This document shows positions 9,202-17,934 of a stretch of 64,000 bases of DNA, in pieces. The notes under the pieces were generated by a model. The model searched no databases and was not told the origin of the DNA. It saw only the letters and a program-made list of their open reading frames with translations. The stretch's first letter is position 1; every line of letters begins with the position of its first letter. The translations under genes and the position numbers were made by a program. This DNA comes from Paludibacter sp. (GTDB lineage: Bacteria; Bacteroidota; Bacteroidia; Bacteroidales; Paludibacteraceae): positions 62,001-126,000 of the forward strand of contig JARLGX010000002.1 in the NCBI GenBank assembly GCA_031292575.1, given 5' to 3'.

Positions 9202-10593
9202 ATGAAAAACAAATATATTGATCTTATTGAACAGAGTTTTGAATTTCCTAATCAGGAATTCAATATTGTTGAAAACGAATTGGAGTGGTGTGGAGTTCCC
9301 CTTATGGATATAATCAAACAATATGGTACACCTTTGAGAATTGCATATCTGCCGAAAATTGCCGAAAATATTCAAAAAGCTCGACGAATGTTCAATGTAG
9401 CAATGGCAAAGGTAGATTATGATGGCGATTATAATTATTGCTATTGTACCAAGAGTTCTCACTTTTCATTTGTAATGGAAGAAGTACTAAAGCATGGCGT
9501 GCATTTGGAAACATCATCAGCATTTGATATCAATATAATGGAATCTTTGTATGAGCAGGGATTACTTAAGTTGGATACTTATGTAATATGTAATGGATTT
9601 AAACGTCCCCAATACGTCGAGAATATTCAGAATCTAATGCGTCAGGGATTTACAAATGTCATTCCTATACTCGACAATAAATTTGAATTAGACTTGTTTC
9701 AAAAAGACTTTGACATAAAGTTTAAAGTAGGTATCCGAATAGCTGCCGAAGAAGAACCCAAGTTTGACTTTTACACGTCAAGGTTAGGTATTCGATATAA
9801 TGACATCATACCCTATTACACTAAACACATTGCAACAAATCCACAAGTGGAATTGAAGATGTTACATTTCTTTATAAACACTGGTGTGAAAGATACTGCA
9901 TATTATTGGAACGAGTTAAATAAAGCAGTAAACTTGTATTGCGAGCTTAAAAAGAAATGTCCTCAGTTGGATAGTTTGAATATCGGTGGTGGTTTTCCTA
10001 TTCAGACTCATCTGGATATGGTTTATGACTACGAATATATTGCTGAGGAGATTGTGGCACAAATAAAAACTATTTGCACACAAAACAATGTACCCGAACC
10101 ACATATTTTCACTGAATTCGGGTCCTATACAGTAGGCGAAAGTGGTGCTATGCTTTATTCTATTGTAAACCAGAAAAAACAAAATGATCGTGAGTTATGG
10201 AATATGATTGACAGCTCGTTTATGACTACTTTGCCTGACACCTGGGCCATCAATCAACGGTATGTATTTTTAGCTATTAATAACTGGGACTCTGAATATG
10301 AACGTGTTAATTTAGGAGGTCTGACTTGCGATAGTGAAGACTTTTACAACGCTGAAGTTCATTCCAACGCCATGTTTTTACCAAAAATGCATGAGGATCG
10401 TGATCAATATATCGGATTTTTCCATACAGGGGCTTATCAGGAATCATTAAGTGGATTTGGAGGTATTCAACATTGTTTAATTCCGGCTCCAAAGCTTGTC
10501 ATTATTGACCAAGATGAAGATGGCGAATATTTTACAAAACTGTTTGCAAAAGAACAAAGCTACAAATCAATGTTAAAGATCCTTGGATATTAA
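9202..10593 (+). CDS. speA: Arginine decarboxylase, PLP-dependent (short Bacteroidota type)
   Basis: This 463-residue protein has the alanine-racemase-like PLP barrel of fold-type III decarboxylases. The PLP lysine is in CYCTKSSHF (K84). Downstream are HFFINTG and the glycine-rich phosphate-binding LNIGGGFPI, and a C-terminal substrate-site segment GGLTCDSEDFYN, where cysteine and aspartate are conserved in the family. The overall sequence matches what I know as the about 460-residue arginine decarboxylase of Bacteroidota, which makes agmatine as the first step to putrescine. AguA, AguB, the carboxyspermidine dehydrogenase and NspC are encoded at 38-44 kb, which supports the role. A different basic-amino-acid substrate cannot be ruled out by sequence alone. 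Confidence 0.75.
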   Translation: MKNKYIDLIEQSFEFPNQEFNIVENELEWCGVPLMDIIKQYGTPLRIAYLPKIAENIQKARRMFNVAMAKVDYDGDYNYCYCTKSSHFSFVMEEVLKHGVHLETSSAFDINIMESLYEQGLLKLDTYVICNGFKRPQYVENIQNLMRQGFTNVIPILDNKFELDLFQKDFDIKFKVGIRIAAEEEPKFDFYTSRLGIRYNDIIPYYTKHIATNPQVELKMLHFFINTGVKDTAYYWNELNKAVNLYCELKKKCPQLDSLNIGGGFPIQTHLDMVYDYEYIAEEIVAQIKTICTQNNVPEPHIFTEFGSYTVGESGAMLYSIVNQKKQNDRELWNMIDSSFMTTLPDTWAINQRYVFLAINNWDSEYERVNLGGLTCDSEDFYNAEVHSNAMFLPKMHEDRDQYIGFFHTGAYQESLSGFGGIQHCLIPAPKLVIIDQDEDGEYFTKLFAKEQSYKSMLKILGY

Positions 10594-10660
10594 GATTCAA
10601 GACAAAACGTTTAAAACAGAATGCTTTTGCTTTACTAAATTGTTCTGTTTATATAAATTC

Positions 10661-10705
10661 AAAAAAAAGCGATATGAAAAGTTAGTTTTTCATATCGCTG
10701 TTTTA
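10661..10705. terminator. Bidirectional intrinsic terminator
   Basis: A perfect 13-bp stem (AGCGATATGAAAA at 10668-10680 with its complement at 10687-10699) closes a 6-nt loop. An A-run on the left and T-rich DNA on the right serve both the decarboxylase gene and the convergent M64 peptidase gene. Confidence 0.85.
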
Positions 10706-10714
10706 TAAATAGTT

Positions 10715-11995
10715 TTACTTCTCAGTCAAAAATAAAATCATTTTTTCAATGGCTTGCTGGCAAACCGGACAAAACGCAGGGGCTTTATTTGTTCTCATCC
10801 TACAATCAAAATAAGGACGATACATCCCTTTTTTCAGATAACCACCACCTTCAAAAACGCCAATTTTGGTTGAATCGGCTATTGATGTAGGAATTTGAGT
10901 GCCAGCAGGCAATTGAGCATTCCATTTTCGGTCAAACTGAACCAGCGATGTGATATTCGGTTCCCAGGGTTCCTTCTTTATATCGTAGGTATTGTCCAAC
11001 ACATCTTTATCGTAGAAATACTCATCGGCCAATCCGGCAAACGAATGTCCGAATTCATGTACAGTTACTTGAGTTGAAAGTTTATTATCAGCTGCCGTGA
11101 GGGCATAATTATTGAAAATGCCTCCACCTCCATACGTTTTTGTATTTGCCAAAACATAAATAGCATCATAAGGAACCAGCGCGGCTAAATCGTGTAGTTT
11201 AAAAATGTTTGTTGTGGTCAAATACCTTGGTTCGTAAAAAGTAAAGAAGTGCGATCCCACGGCCGTGTTTTTCCAATCGTCATCTTGAGGCATTGAAATT
11301 CCTGATTGCTCCGAGATGGCTGCAATAGCATAAATATTGATACGTTTTTTATATTTAGTAAATGGTTCATAAGAAAGCAGATTCTCAGCCAACCGTTTTG
11401 CATCCTTGTAAAACTTCTGCTTTTCGTTGACGGAATAACCTTCTGCAATTACCGCAATATCAATGGCTTTATCAGGGGATGCAGTTTTAGTAATTATCTT
11501 TACCGGAACTGCTTTAGGTTTTATATATTGAATCAATTTATCAGTTGGCGAAAGTTTATAGCTAAACAATTGCTGCCAATGATCCAAATCAAGTCGTTTT
11601 TCAATAATCAGAGTTACGCCTTTCTTCGGAAATGGAAACTGAATGGTTTGCTCAAAACTTTTATTGGTAATTTTAGCTTCTGCAGTAGTCTGCCATTCGT
11701 GATAAAGTGCACAAAAACCATCAATATAAAGTTGATTTCCGCTAATACTATCGAGCACCCTGAAACGAAAATCGCCCAAATTCAAATCAGATGAAAGATG
11801 TGCGCGCCGCCCACCCCAAAATGACTCTCGCTTTACTTTATCTAGAAACACAGCAGTTTGTGTTGCATTTCCGCAAAAATGAAAGTCCACGCGACAAGCA
11901 TTGTCAGTAAAATAAGTTGAATACTGTTGCGCAAAAGAGGAAGAGGAAGAACAATAAATCAAAAAGAGAAAGAGAATGAATGTTTGTTTTGACAT
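10715..11995 (-). CDS. M64-family (IgA peptidase-like) metallopeptidase
   Basis: This 426-residue exported protein has a signal peptide with a serine-rich h-region end (LIYCSSSSSFAQ, about 1-23). An N-terminal beta-sandwich (about 30-160) precedes the catalytic domain. The zinc site HEFGHSFAGLADEY is intact (H313, E314, H317, D324) and the core motif VIAEGYSVNEKQKF near 183 is typical of M64 peptidases. Family members are named after a Clostridium ramosum IgA protease, but most environmental homologues have unknown substrates. No sorting tail is evident; the chain ends in a Cys-containing helix (CPVCQQAIEKMILF), and CRMRTNKAPAFCPVCQQ is a cysteine cluster. Confidence 0.86.
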   Translation of the reverse strand: MSKQTFILFLFLIYCSSSSSFAQQYSTYFTDNACRVDFHFCGNATQTAVFLDKVKRESFWGGRRAHLSSDLNLGDFRFRVLDSISGNQLYIDGFCALYHEWQTTAEAKITNKSFEQTIQFPFPKKGVTLIIEKRLDLDHWQQLFSYKLSPTDKLIQYIKPKAVPVKIITKTASPDKAIDIAVIAEGYSVNEKQKFYKDAKRLAENLLSYEPFTKYKKRINIYAIAAISEQSGISMPQDDDWKNTAVGSHFFTFYEPRYLTTTNIFKLHDLAALVPYDAIYVLANTKTYGGGGIFNNYALTAADNKLSTQVTVHEFGHSFAGLADEYFYDKDVLDNTYDIKKEPWEPNITSLVQFDRKWNAQLPAGTQIPTSIADSTKIGVFEGGGYLKKGMYRPYFDCRMRTNKAPAFCPVCQQAIEKMILFLTEK

Positions 11996-12080
11996 AAGTT
12001 TGATTCTTATAAAGAGTATTGCAAATTAAAGAAAAATTTTACACAAACTCTTCATATCTTTCCCTTTTTTGATTCCATCC

Positions 12081-14504
12081 TTATTTTGCACTTCGGCTTT
12101 GTTCTTCGCTCGAAGCAGTTGAGCGGTCGGCACGTGTTTTAAAATTATCTTTACCAAACCGGTAATTGAACGAGATTTGCAACCTACGCGAATCATATTT
12201 GTTCAGAACAGTGATGTCAACGTTGTCGTATTTTGCATAAGCACCTGAACATCCCGTATTGAAAATATCGCTAATGGCAATCTTTATTGTTCCATTGTCT
12301 TTCAATATTTTTCGTTGTATTCCAAAATCTATGGTGTATCTGGGATCCAAAATAATGTTACTGATAAGCTGTTCGGAAGAATAATAACCGCTCAATTCCA
12401 TTTCGAGTTTGTAAGGCAATGAAAAATTATTGCTTAAATTTCCATTAAAACTCCAACGACTTAGTTGAGAACCTGCATTTGCATTCAGTTGAATTTCCTT
12501 ATACATTCCGGTAACGGTTCCATTTAACCGCCACCACTTGGCAGGTTGAAGCTGAAAAGTTTCCGAGGCATTGAAATCGATGGAATTGTTCATGTTCTCA
12601 TTTGTTTGATAAACCGACTTAGTTGCATCGTCTTGCCTGATAATCTGAGTAAACAGTCCGCTGGTGTAATTGTAGCCCAAACTTGTAATGAACATTCCTT
12701 TAAAACTATGGCTCAACCCCAACGAATGAGTAAACTGCGGTTTTAAATTTGGATTTCCTACATTATATGTGTAAGGGTCAATCATCCATTTGAACGGATT
12801 AAGCATGTCGTAATCAGGCCTGCCTATCCGGTAACTGTACTTAAAATTGATATTGTTATCGGCATTCAGTGTCTGTTGTACAAAGAATGAAGGGAAAATT
12901 TTCAAATAACTGGTATCGTTCACCTGATTAGTAACCACCGAAGTTCCTTTTGAAATCGTATTTTCCAGTCGCAACCCAAGCTGCAAAGTGGTTTTATCAA
13001 ATTGTGCCCGACCATTAATGTACGCAGCCTGAATATCTTCATTGTAGATAAAATGATCACTTTGTGTTAAGTATCCAGTCATATTTATCTTGCTGTCGGT
13101 ATTTACAAAACTTGTTTTTATTCCGGCTTCAAAGTTGAATTTCTTACCTATCGGAAGAGCATAATCAATTTTCCCTGTATAAATATTAATGTCATTCCCC
13201 TGCAATGTATTCACCGAAATGTCATGATTCAAATCATTTCCTGCATTATTATAAAAAATTCCACTTTGTGTGTTCGGATTGCGATAATAAAACCATGCGT
13301 AATCAACATCGGCAGTTAACGATTGTCCTGTGCTGTCAATATCCCATTTATAATTAGCGTTATAGGTTTGATTTCTCCATCGGTTATTCGACCCTGATGT
13401 TGTAACAAGCGTCGAATCTACTTGCAAGTATTTATCGGTAAAGGAAGTTTTACTATGATCGCTGTTGTCGTTGTGTCCTTCACTTCCCCTCACCATCACG
13501 CTCACCACTTGGTTCTTTTTGATAAAATAATCGGCACCTACTTTATAATTGTATGCCTGTCCATTGTAATCACCTTTTGTGTTTATAAGTTGGTAAGCCC
13601 CTGCTAACGATGTGGTTGTAAACATACGTGTTGCATCCATGCTATTCTGTCCTGCCCAATTGTACAAAGAATAATTCCCGTATACATTCAGTTTCCCATA
13701 ATTCATATTCAAATCCAACCCGCCATTCCATCCGAATTTACTGGCTATTTCAGGACCCGCAAATGCACTTCCATTAAATCCGGGGGCTTTGTTATGCTTA
13801 GTTTTTATATTGATAATACCCGAATTTCCTTCAGCATCATAGCGGGCCGATGGATTTTCAATTATTTCAATCTTGTCCACATTTTTTCCCTGCATACCTT
13901 TGAGCATAGCTGCCAACTGAGTGGACGAAACATAGGTAGGTTTTTCATCGATCAATATCTTTACGTTTTGCTTTCCCTTCAAGCTGATATTATCGCTGTT
14001 ATCGATTGTAACACCGGGAAGCTTTTTCAGGATTTCGTACACGTTTTCCGAAGCGGTGGTGATGGAAGCATCAGGATTCACAATCATTTTATCTACCGAT
14101 TGTTCAATAAACTGCTTCTTTGCAGACACAACTACATTGTCCAGTAAATGAGTTGATTCTGTCAAAACAATATTTTTTTCGACAACAGTATTTTTTTGAT
14201 TGATTGAGATTTTTTCAGATTCATTTCTGTTGTAACCAATCATGGAAACAGCCAAAACGTAGTCACCTGGCAATACCTTATCAATTACAAATTCACCCTT
14301 TTCGTTACTTTGCTCACCTTTTACAAATTGATTTGTTTTTGAACTGATAAGTGAAGCTGTAGCAAATTCAATGGGTTGATTCTTAGAGTCTAAAACACGT
14401 CCTTTTATAGTCCCGGATGTACCGGCATAAAGAAGATTAGAAAACAATGCAAGAAAAACAAGTAAATGTATTCTAATGTTAACTGAGTTATCTGTTAGTT
14501 TCAT
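12081..14504 (-). CDS. Outer-membrane beta-barrel protein with carboxypeptidase-regulatory and plug domains
   Basis: The 807-residue protein has a signal peptide (about 1-27), a CarboxypepD_reg-like beta-sandwich (GTIKGRVLDSKNQPIEFATAS, about 31-115), a TonB-plug-like domain (about 130-240: ILKKLPGVTIDNSDNISLKGKQN) and a long barrel of alternating aromatic and polar strands to about 785. This is the architecture of the outer-membrane beta-barrel family related to TonB-dependent receptors. No SusD partner lies beside it, so a glycan-uptake role is not implied. A truncated paralogue of its first 130 residues lies upstream at 14.8-15.3 kb with a similar leader region. Confidence 0.85.
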   Translation of the reverse strand: MKLTDNSVNIRIHLLVFLALFSNLLYAGTSGTIKGRVLDSKNQPIEFATASLISSKTNQFVKGEQSNEKGEFVIDKVLPGDYVLAVSMIGYNRNESEKISINQKNTVVEKNIVLTESTHLLDNVVVSAKKQFIEQSVDKMIVNPDASITTASENVYEILKKLPGVTIDNSDNISLKGKQNVKILIDEKPTYVSSTQLAAMLKGMQGKNVDKIEIIENPSARYDAEGNSGIINIKTKHNKAPGFNGSAFAGPEIASKFGWNGGLDLNMNYGKLNVYGNYSLYNWAGQNSMDATRMFTTTSLAGAYQLINTKGDYNGQAYNYKVGADYFIKKNQVVSVMVRGSEGHNDNSDHSKTSFTDKYLQVDSTLVTTSGSNNRWRNQTYNANYKWDIDSTGQSLTADVDYAWFYYRNPNTQSGIFYNNAGNDLNHDISVNTLQGNDINIYTGKIDYALPIGKKFNFEAGIKTSFVNTDSKINMTGYLTQSDHFIYNEDIQAAYINGRAQFDKTTLQLGLRLENTISKGTSVVTNQVNDTSYLKIFPSFFVQQTLNADNNINFKYSYRIGRPDYDMLNPFKWMIDPYTYNVGNPNLKPQFTHSLGLSHSFKGMFITSLGYNYTSGLFTQIIRQDDATKSVYQTNENMNNSIDFNASETFQLQPAKWWRLNGTVTGMYKEIQLNANAGSQLSRWSFNGNLSNNFSLPYKLEMELSGYYSSEQLISNIILDPRYTIDFGIQRKILKDNGTIKIAISDIFNTGCSGAYAKYDNVDITVLNKYDSRRLQISFNYRFGKDNFKTRADRSTASSEEQSRSAK

Positions 14505-14843
14505 AAAATTATTAATTTATATTGTTATGAGTTTCACTGTAATTCGAACTGTCTGATTATGAAATCTTACTAGTATTGACTCATTTTCAGAAAATTTATT
14601 ACATCAAATTTCAATGTTTTATTATTAGACGAAATGAACTAAGCATTTGGATTTAAACGAATGAAATTATTAAAACAATTTCATAAACATTTAAATACGT
14701 GTATTTTGACAACCTACTTATTTTTACACGTTGAATTCACAAGGCTTTTGATCCTAATATATTTCGATTTTGAAAGTTATTTTCTAAAACAGAAAAGGAT
14801 GACATATAGCCACCCTTCTCAACATTAAACGTAATGCTTTTTA
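14505..14843. other. Leader/promoter region of the barrel gene, paralogous to 15.30-15.42 kb
   Basis: The stretch contains a block (about 14589-14672) that matches the leader of the neighbouring truncated gene: TTACATCAAATT near 14599, ATTAGACGAAAT at 14624-14635 and CATTTGGATTT at 14644-14654. A hairpin with a G-U pair followed by T-rich DNA on the minus strand (about 14820-14793) may end the short upstream gene. Confidence 0.55.
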
Positions 14844-15263
14844 TCATTGAGCACTCAAAAGGTTTTGATCGTAATTTTTTTTCGCAACCACGACTACCGA
14901 TTTTTCGGGTACTTCATTTAGCATAACATTTTCTACAACAACACAATTTTGTTTTGGGTTAACAACAATCTTTTCAGTTTCAAATTTGGCATATCCTATC
15001 AAGCTTACAGTAAGTTTGTATTCTCCCTGATCTACATTTTCGATAACAAACTCACCTTTTGAATTACTTACATTGCCGGTTACAAATTTATCCGTATTTG
15101 AACTTTTTAAAATAACTGTGGCGCACTCCACCGGTTGATTATTATTATCCACTACCCGACCCATAACTGAACCTGAATTTTCTGCGTAAAGCATAAATGA
15201 AAAGATTGCCACACATGTCAAAACAAGCATTCTTTTAAACTGATTTTTACTAATTGTTTTCAT
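14844..15263 (-). CDS. Stand-alone carboxypeptidase-regulatory-like domain protein (truncated paralogue)
   Basis: The 139-residue product has a signal peptide (about 1-28) and a single CarboxypepD_reg-like domain (SGSVMGRVVDNNNQPVECAT to VENVMLNEV). It aligns well with the first 130 residues of the 807-residue barrel protein downstream: GRVxDxxNQPxExAT, SNxKGEFVIxxVxxGxYxLxVSxIGY and VVVxAKK are shared. It stops where the plug domain would begin, so it lacks plug and barrel. It may be a remnant of a partial duplication or a periplasmic domain that competes with or assists its paralogue (inference). It ends with a polar SAQ tail and a clean stop. Confidence 0.7.
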   Translation of the reverse strand: MKTISKNQFKRMLVLTCVAIFSFMLYAENSGSVMGRVVDNNNQPVECATVILKSSNTDKFVTGNVSNSKGEFVIENVDQGEYKLTVSLIGYAKFETEKIVVNPKQNCVVVENVMLNEVPEKSVVVVAKKNYDQNLLSAQ

Positions 15264-15583
15264 AATTTTATTTGTTAGTTTTTTTATTAAAAGAGTAATT
15301 AATTTTATTATTCCAATATTAACGACTTGAATTTCATTGATTTTCTTACATCAATTATTATTGTTTTTATAATTAGACGAAATCACATCTTCATTTGGAT
15401 TTGTATAAATGGAAATATTTTGAATTTTTATTCCATTTAATTCTTGCACATAAATTTTCATTCGAATACAATATTTGCATTGAGACTTATCTTATCAAAC
15501 ACTGTATAAATTCAGGAAAAATTAATCAGGTAGTGTTGCAAAAAAGAAGTAACTTTGCTCGACATTTCAAAACCAGTTGAACT
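15264..15583. other. Divergent intergenic region with leader block copied from 14.6 kb
   Basis: The region lies between divergent genes. Its left part repeats the leader of the barrel gene (TTACATCAATT at 15347-15357, ATTAGACGAAAT at 15372-15383, CATTTGGATTT at 15392-15402). The right part should hold the promoter of the plus-strand lipoprotein gene but I see no convincing box. Confidence 0.5.
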
Positions 15584-16468
15584 ATGATTTTTCAAGAAAA
15601 AAATTCAATTTCATTCCGCAAATTCAGTCTCTTTATTTTCATTTCAATCCTGATTGTTTCGTGCAAAAACTCTGAACCAAAAGTATCGTCAGCGTATATT
15701 TCCAAGATTTTCGGATATGTATATGGACCAGGCCAACACGCTTTGTTGGCTAAACCATCGGACATTTCAAACTTTATAGGCGAACCAACCAATGATAAAG
15801 GTTGGTTATATTTAGGAGGATTTGGAGGTTATGTAATTGCAGGCTTTGATCATAATGTAATAAATGGCAATGGATTCGATTTCGAAGTTATCGCATTAAA
15901 AGGTGCTTCGCCCGAACCCGGCATTGTATATGTAATGCCCGACACAAACGGTGACGGTTTGCCAAACGACACCTGGTATGAACTAAAGGGGAATCAGTTT
16001 GCAAATTCCAAAAGACATTATTGGGTACGTTATTATAAGGCCGTTTCTGACTCGGCAAACATAACATGGAAAGATAGTGAGAGTAATAAGGGACAATTAA
16101 TTTCGGGCTATGGATCCAATTATTCATCTGCATGGTGGTGGCCTGCTACAACGACTGACAGCATTACATTTTACGGGACTCGATTGCCGGATGCCTACGA
16201 TAATTTATCAACACCCGCTACACAATACTGGGCTGTGCCAGCTGATAGATTTACTTGGGGATATGCAAAAAATTTAGATGGAACCGATTATGATTCCACA
16301 CTCGGAGCTAATAAGTTTGACATTTCTAACGCTGTCGATTCGCTTGGCAATGCAGTGAACTTACCAAATATTCGCTTTATCAAAATTCAAACAGCCGTTT
16401 TTCAACAAGCAGGCTGGCTAAATGAAGTTTCTACCGAAGTGAGAGGAGCAAGAGATTTGAGAGAATAA
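15584..16468 (+). CDS. Surface lipoprotein of unknown function
   Basis: This 294-residue protein begins with a basic N-terminus and hydrophobic segment ending in the lipobox LIVSC, so it should be lipid-anchored. The mature part has no enzyme motif I recognise. It contains a beta-rich module with YGPGQHA, GGFGGYVIAGFDH, PDTNGDGLPNDTWYELKG (an aspartate-rich loop like a calcium site) and AWWWPATTTDS. It resembles proteins annotated only as cell surface protein in Bacteroidales genomes, which often stand near transport genes; no such partner is visible here. Function unassigned. Confidence 0.7.
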   Translation: MIFQEKNSISFRKFSLFIFISILIVSCKNSEPKVSSAYISKIFGYVYGPGQHALLAKPSDISNFIGEPTNDKGWLYLGGFGGYVIAGFDHNVINGNGFDFEVIALKGASPEPGIVYVMPDTNGDGLPNDTWYELKGNQFANSKRHYWVRYYKAVSDSANITWKDSESNKGQLISGYGSNYSSAWWWPATTTDSITFYGTRLPDAYDNLSTPATQYWAVPADRFTWGYAKNLDGTDYDSTLGANKFDISNAVDSLGNAVNLPNIRFIKIQTAVFQQAGWLNEVSTEVRGARDLRE

Positions 16469-16488
16469 TATTCTCAATAACTGTCAAT

Positions 16489-17052
16489 TTATTCTATTTC
16501 AATATTATACTTATCTAACAACCCTGAAATTCCAGTTCTGGAAAACCGAGCTTTTTTAATTCTATTCACTTCAGGGTCTATGGAATAATGGTAAGAAGTT
16601 CGTAAATCGGCTTTTTCGAGAATGGTTTTATAGAAAATAGCCCGTTGCAAATCGCAGTTATCAAAAACGGCCGAAGTCATATCTGATTCGGAAAAATCTG
16701 TTTCCTGCAAGTTACAGTTTACAAAACAGGTCTTCTTTAATTTCATCTTAAAGAAAACAGCTAATTTCAGCACACAATTTTCGAAATTTACCGAAAACAA
16801 AAAAGGGTTGCACTCTTCAAATTGAACTCCAACCAATTTACACCCTATAAAATAAATATCATTCAGAGCAGTGTTTTTTAAACTGGCTAAGCTAAAATCA
16901 CAACAATCAAAAATACATTCACGAAAAGTTACATTCAATAAATCAGCACTATAAAAATTGCAATTTACAAATTTACAGTTTTCATATTCATCTTTCGGCA
17001 GATGAATCAGAGTAAAATCTATACGTTCAAAAAGTTTGTTTTCGGTCATCAA
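16489..17052 (-). CDS. Pentapeptide-repeat protein
   Basis: The 187-residue cytosolic protein consists almost wholly of A(D/N)LXX-type five-residue repeats (CKFVNCNFYSADLLNVTF, CDFSLASLKNT, CNLQETDFSESDM, CDLQRAIFYKTILEKADL), which fold as a right-handed quadrilateral beta-helix. The length and the closing helix resemble Qnr-like and other DNA-mimic members, but no sequence feature shows gyrase binding. Many such proteins have no known role. It is downstream of the NAD(P)-binding protein gene and separated from it by a terminator. Confidence 0.88.
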   Translation of the reverse strand: MMTENKLFERIDFTLIHLPKDEYENCKFVNCNFYSADLLNVTFRECIFDCCDFSLASLKNTALNDIYFIGCKLVGVQFEECNPFLFSVNFENCVLKLAVFFKMKLKKTCFVNCNLQETDFSESDMTSAVFDNCDLQRAIFYKTILEKADLRTSYHYSIDPEVNRIKKARFSRTGISGLLDKYNIEIE

Positions 17053-17107
17053 ATTTTATTTTTCTTCACAAAAATAGTCATTCTACTCAATAAAACATTG
17101 GCTCAAA

Positions 17108-17141
17108 ATAAAAACAGAGAATTACTTTTGCAATTCTCTGT
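17108..17141 (-). terminator. Intrinsic terminator after the NAD(P)-binding protein gene
   Basis: Arms ACAGAGAATT (17114-17123) and AATTCTCTGT (17132-17141) form a 10-bp stem with an 8-nt loop. The minus-strand continuation is TTTTATTTTG. Confidence 0.78.
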
Positions 17142-17163
17142 CAGATTTATGTTGTTAATGGAG

Positions 17164-17796
17164 TTATTCATAAAGCCACACAGCTTTTTTCACATAATTT
17201 TCATCCTTGAGTTGTTTTATCATAAACATTGCCACATTTTCTCTTGAAATACTCGCCATTCCTTTTATTTTAGATATTTCACTTCCATGTTTTAAATTAT
17301 TCGTGACGGGTCCATCATTCAATGCTCCTGGACGAACGGAAGTCCATTTCAGTTTACTATTTGCGAAGAATTGTTCATTCGCATTATGATCTGCAAGTGG
17401 TGCACGCAGCATAATATCTGCAACCAAAAACCTCATTGGCAGAGGCATCATGAGTCTGCTTTCGCCAGCACCCAAGCTCGACAAATAAATAAAGCGTGGA
17501 ACAACTTCCTGTTCCATTATTGAAACAATATTAGCAATTCCTTCAACAATTTCGGGTGAACGATGGGTCAATGACCCACCACCCAAGGCAGAAATACATG
17601 CATCAGCTCCGGAAATAGCATCTGTTAGATTGAGTTTTTCATTCAGATGACCTACGATAACTTTCAGGTTTGGATTTTCAATTAGTATTGATCCCGCTTT
17701 GCGAACATAAGCAACTACTTTATAATCTTTTGCCAATGCTTTTTCCACCAAAAGAGAACCTGTTTTACCGTTTGCACCAAAAATAACCACTTTCAT
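17164..17796 (-). CDS. NAD(P)-binding SDR/NmrA-type protein
   Basis: At 210 residues this is an atypical short-chain dehydrogenase-like protein. The N-terminal MKVVIFGANGKTGSLLVEKAL carries the Rossmann GxxGxxG dinucleotide site, followed by VVAYVRKAG and GADACISALGGG. The YLSSLGAGESRL segment replaces the classical YxxxK, as in NAD(P)H-binding proteins related to NmrA and to flavin/biliverdin reductases. The substrate is not predictable. A predicted terminator closes it and it appears monocistronic. Confidence 0.82.
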   Translation of the reverse strand: MKVVIFGANGKTGSLLVEKALAKDYKVVAYVRKAGSILIENPNLKVIVGHLNEKLNLTDAISGADACISALGGGSLTHRSPEIVEGIANIVSIMEQEVVPRFIYLSSLGAGESRLMMPLPMRFLVADIMLRAPLADHNANEQFFANSKLKWTSVRPGALNDGPVTNNLKHGSEISKIKGMASISRENVAMFMIKQLKDENYVKKAVWLYE

Positions 17797-17880
17797 ACCT
17801 TCTAATTTTAAATTGAACTATACTTTAAAATAGTAAACATTATAATTTACGAAAAGTTTGAAATTCAGTATTTATGAGTA

Positions 17881-17917
17881 AAAAAGGGGGAGAACTGAAA
17901 AACAATTCTCCCCCTTT
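17881..17917 (-). terminator. Intrinsic terminator after the C69 dipeptidase gene
   Basis: A strong 12-bp stem (AAAGGGGGAGAA at 17883-17894, complement at 17906-17917) has an 11-nt loop. The minus strand continues into a CTTTTTTACT stretch. Confidence 0.85.
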
Positions 17918-17934
17918 AATACATTCACAGATTA

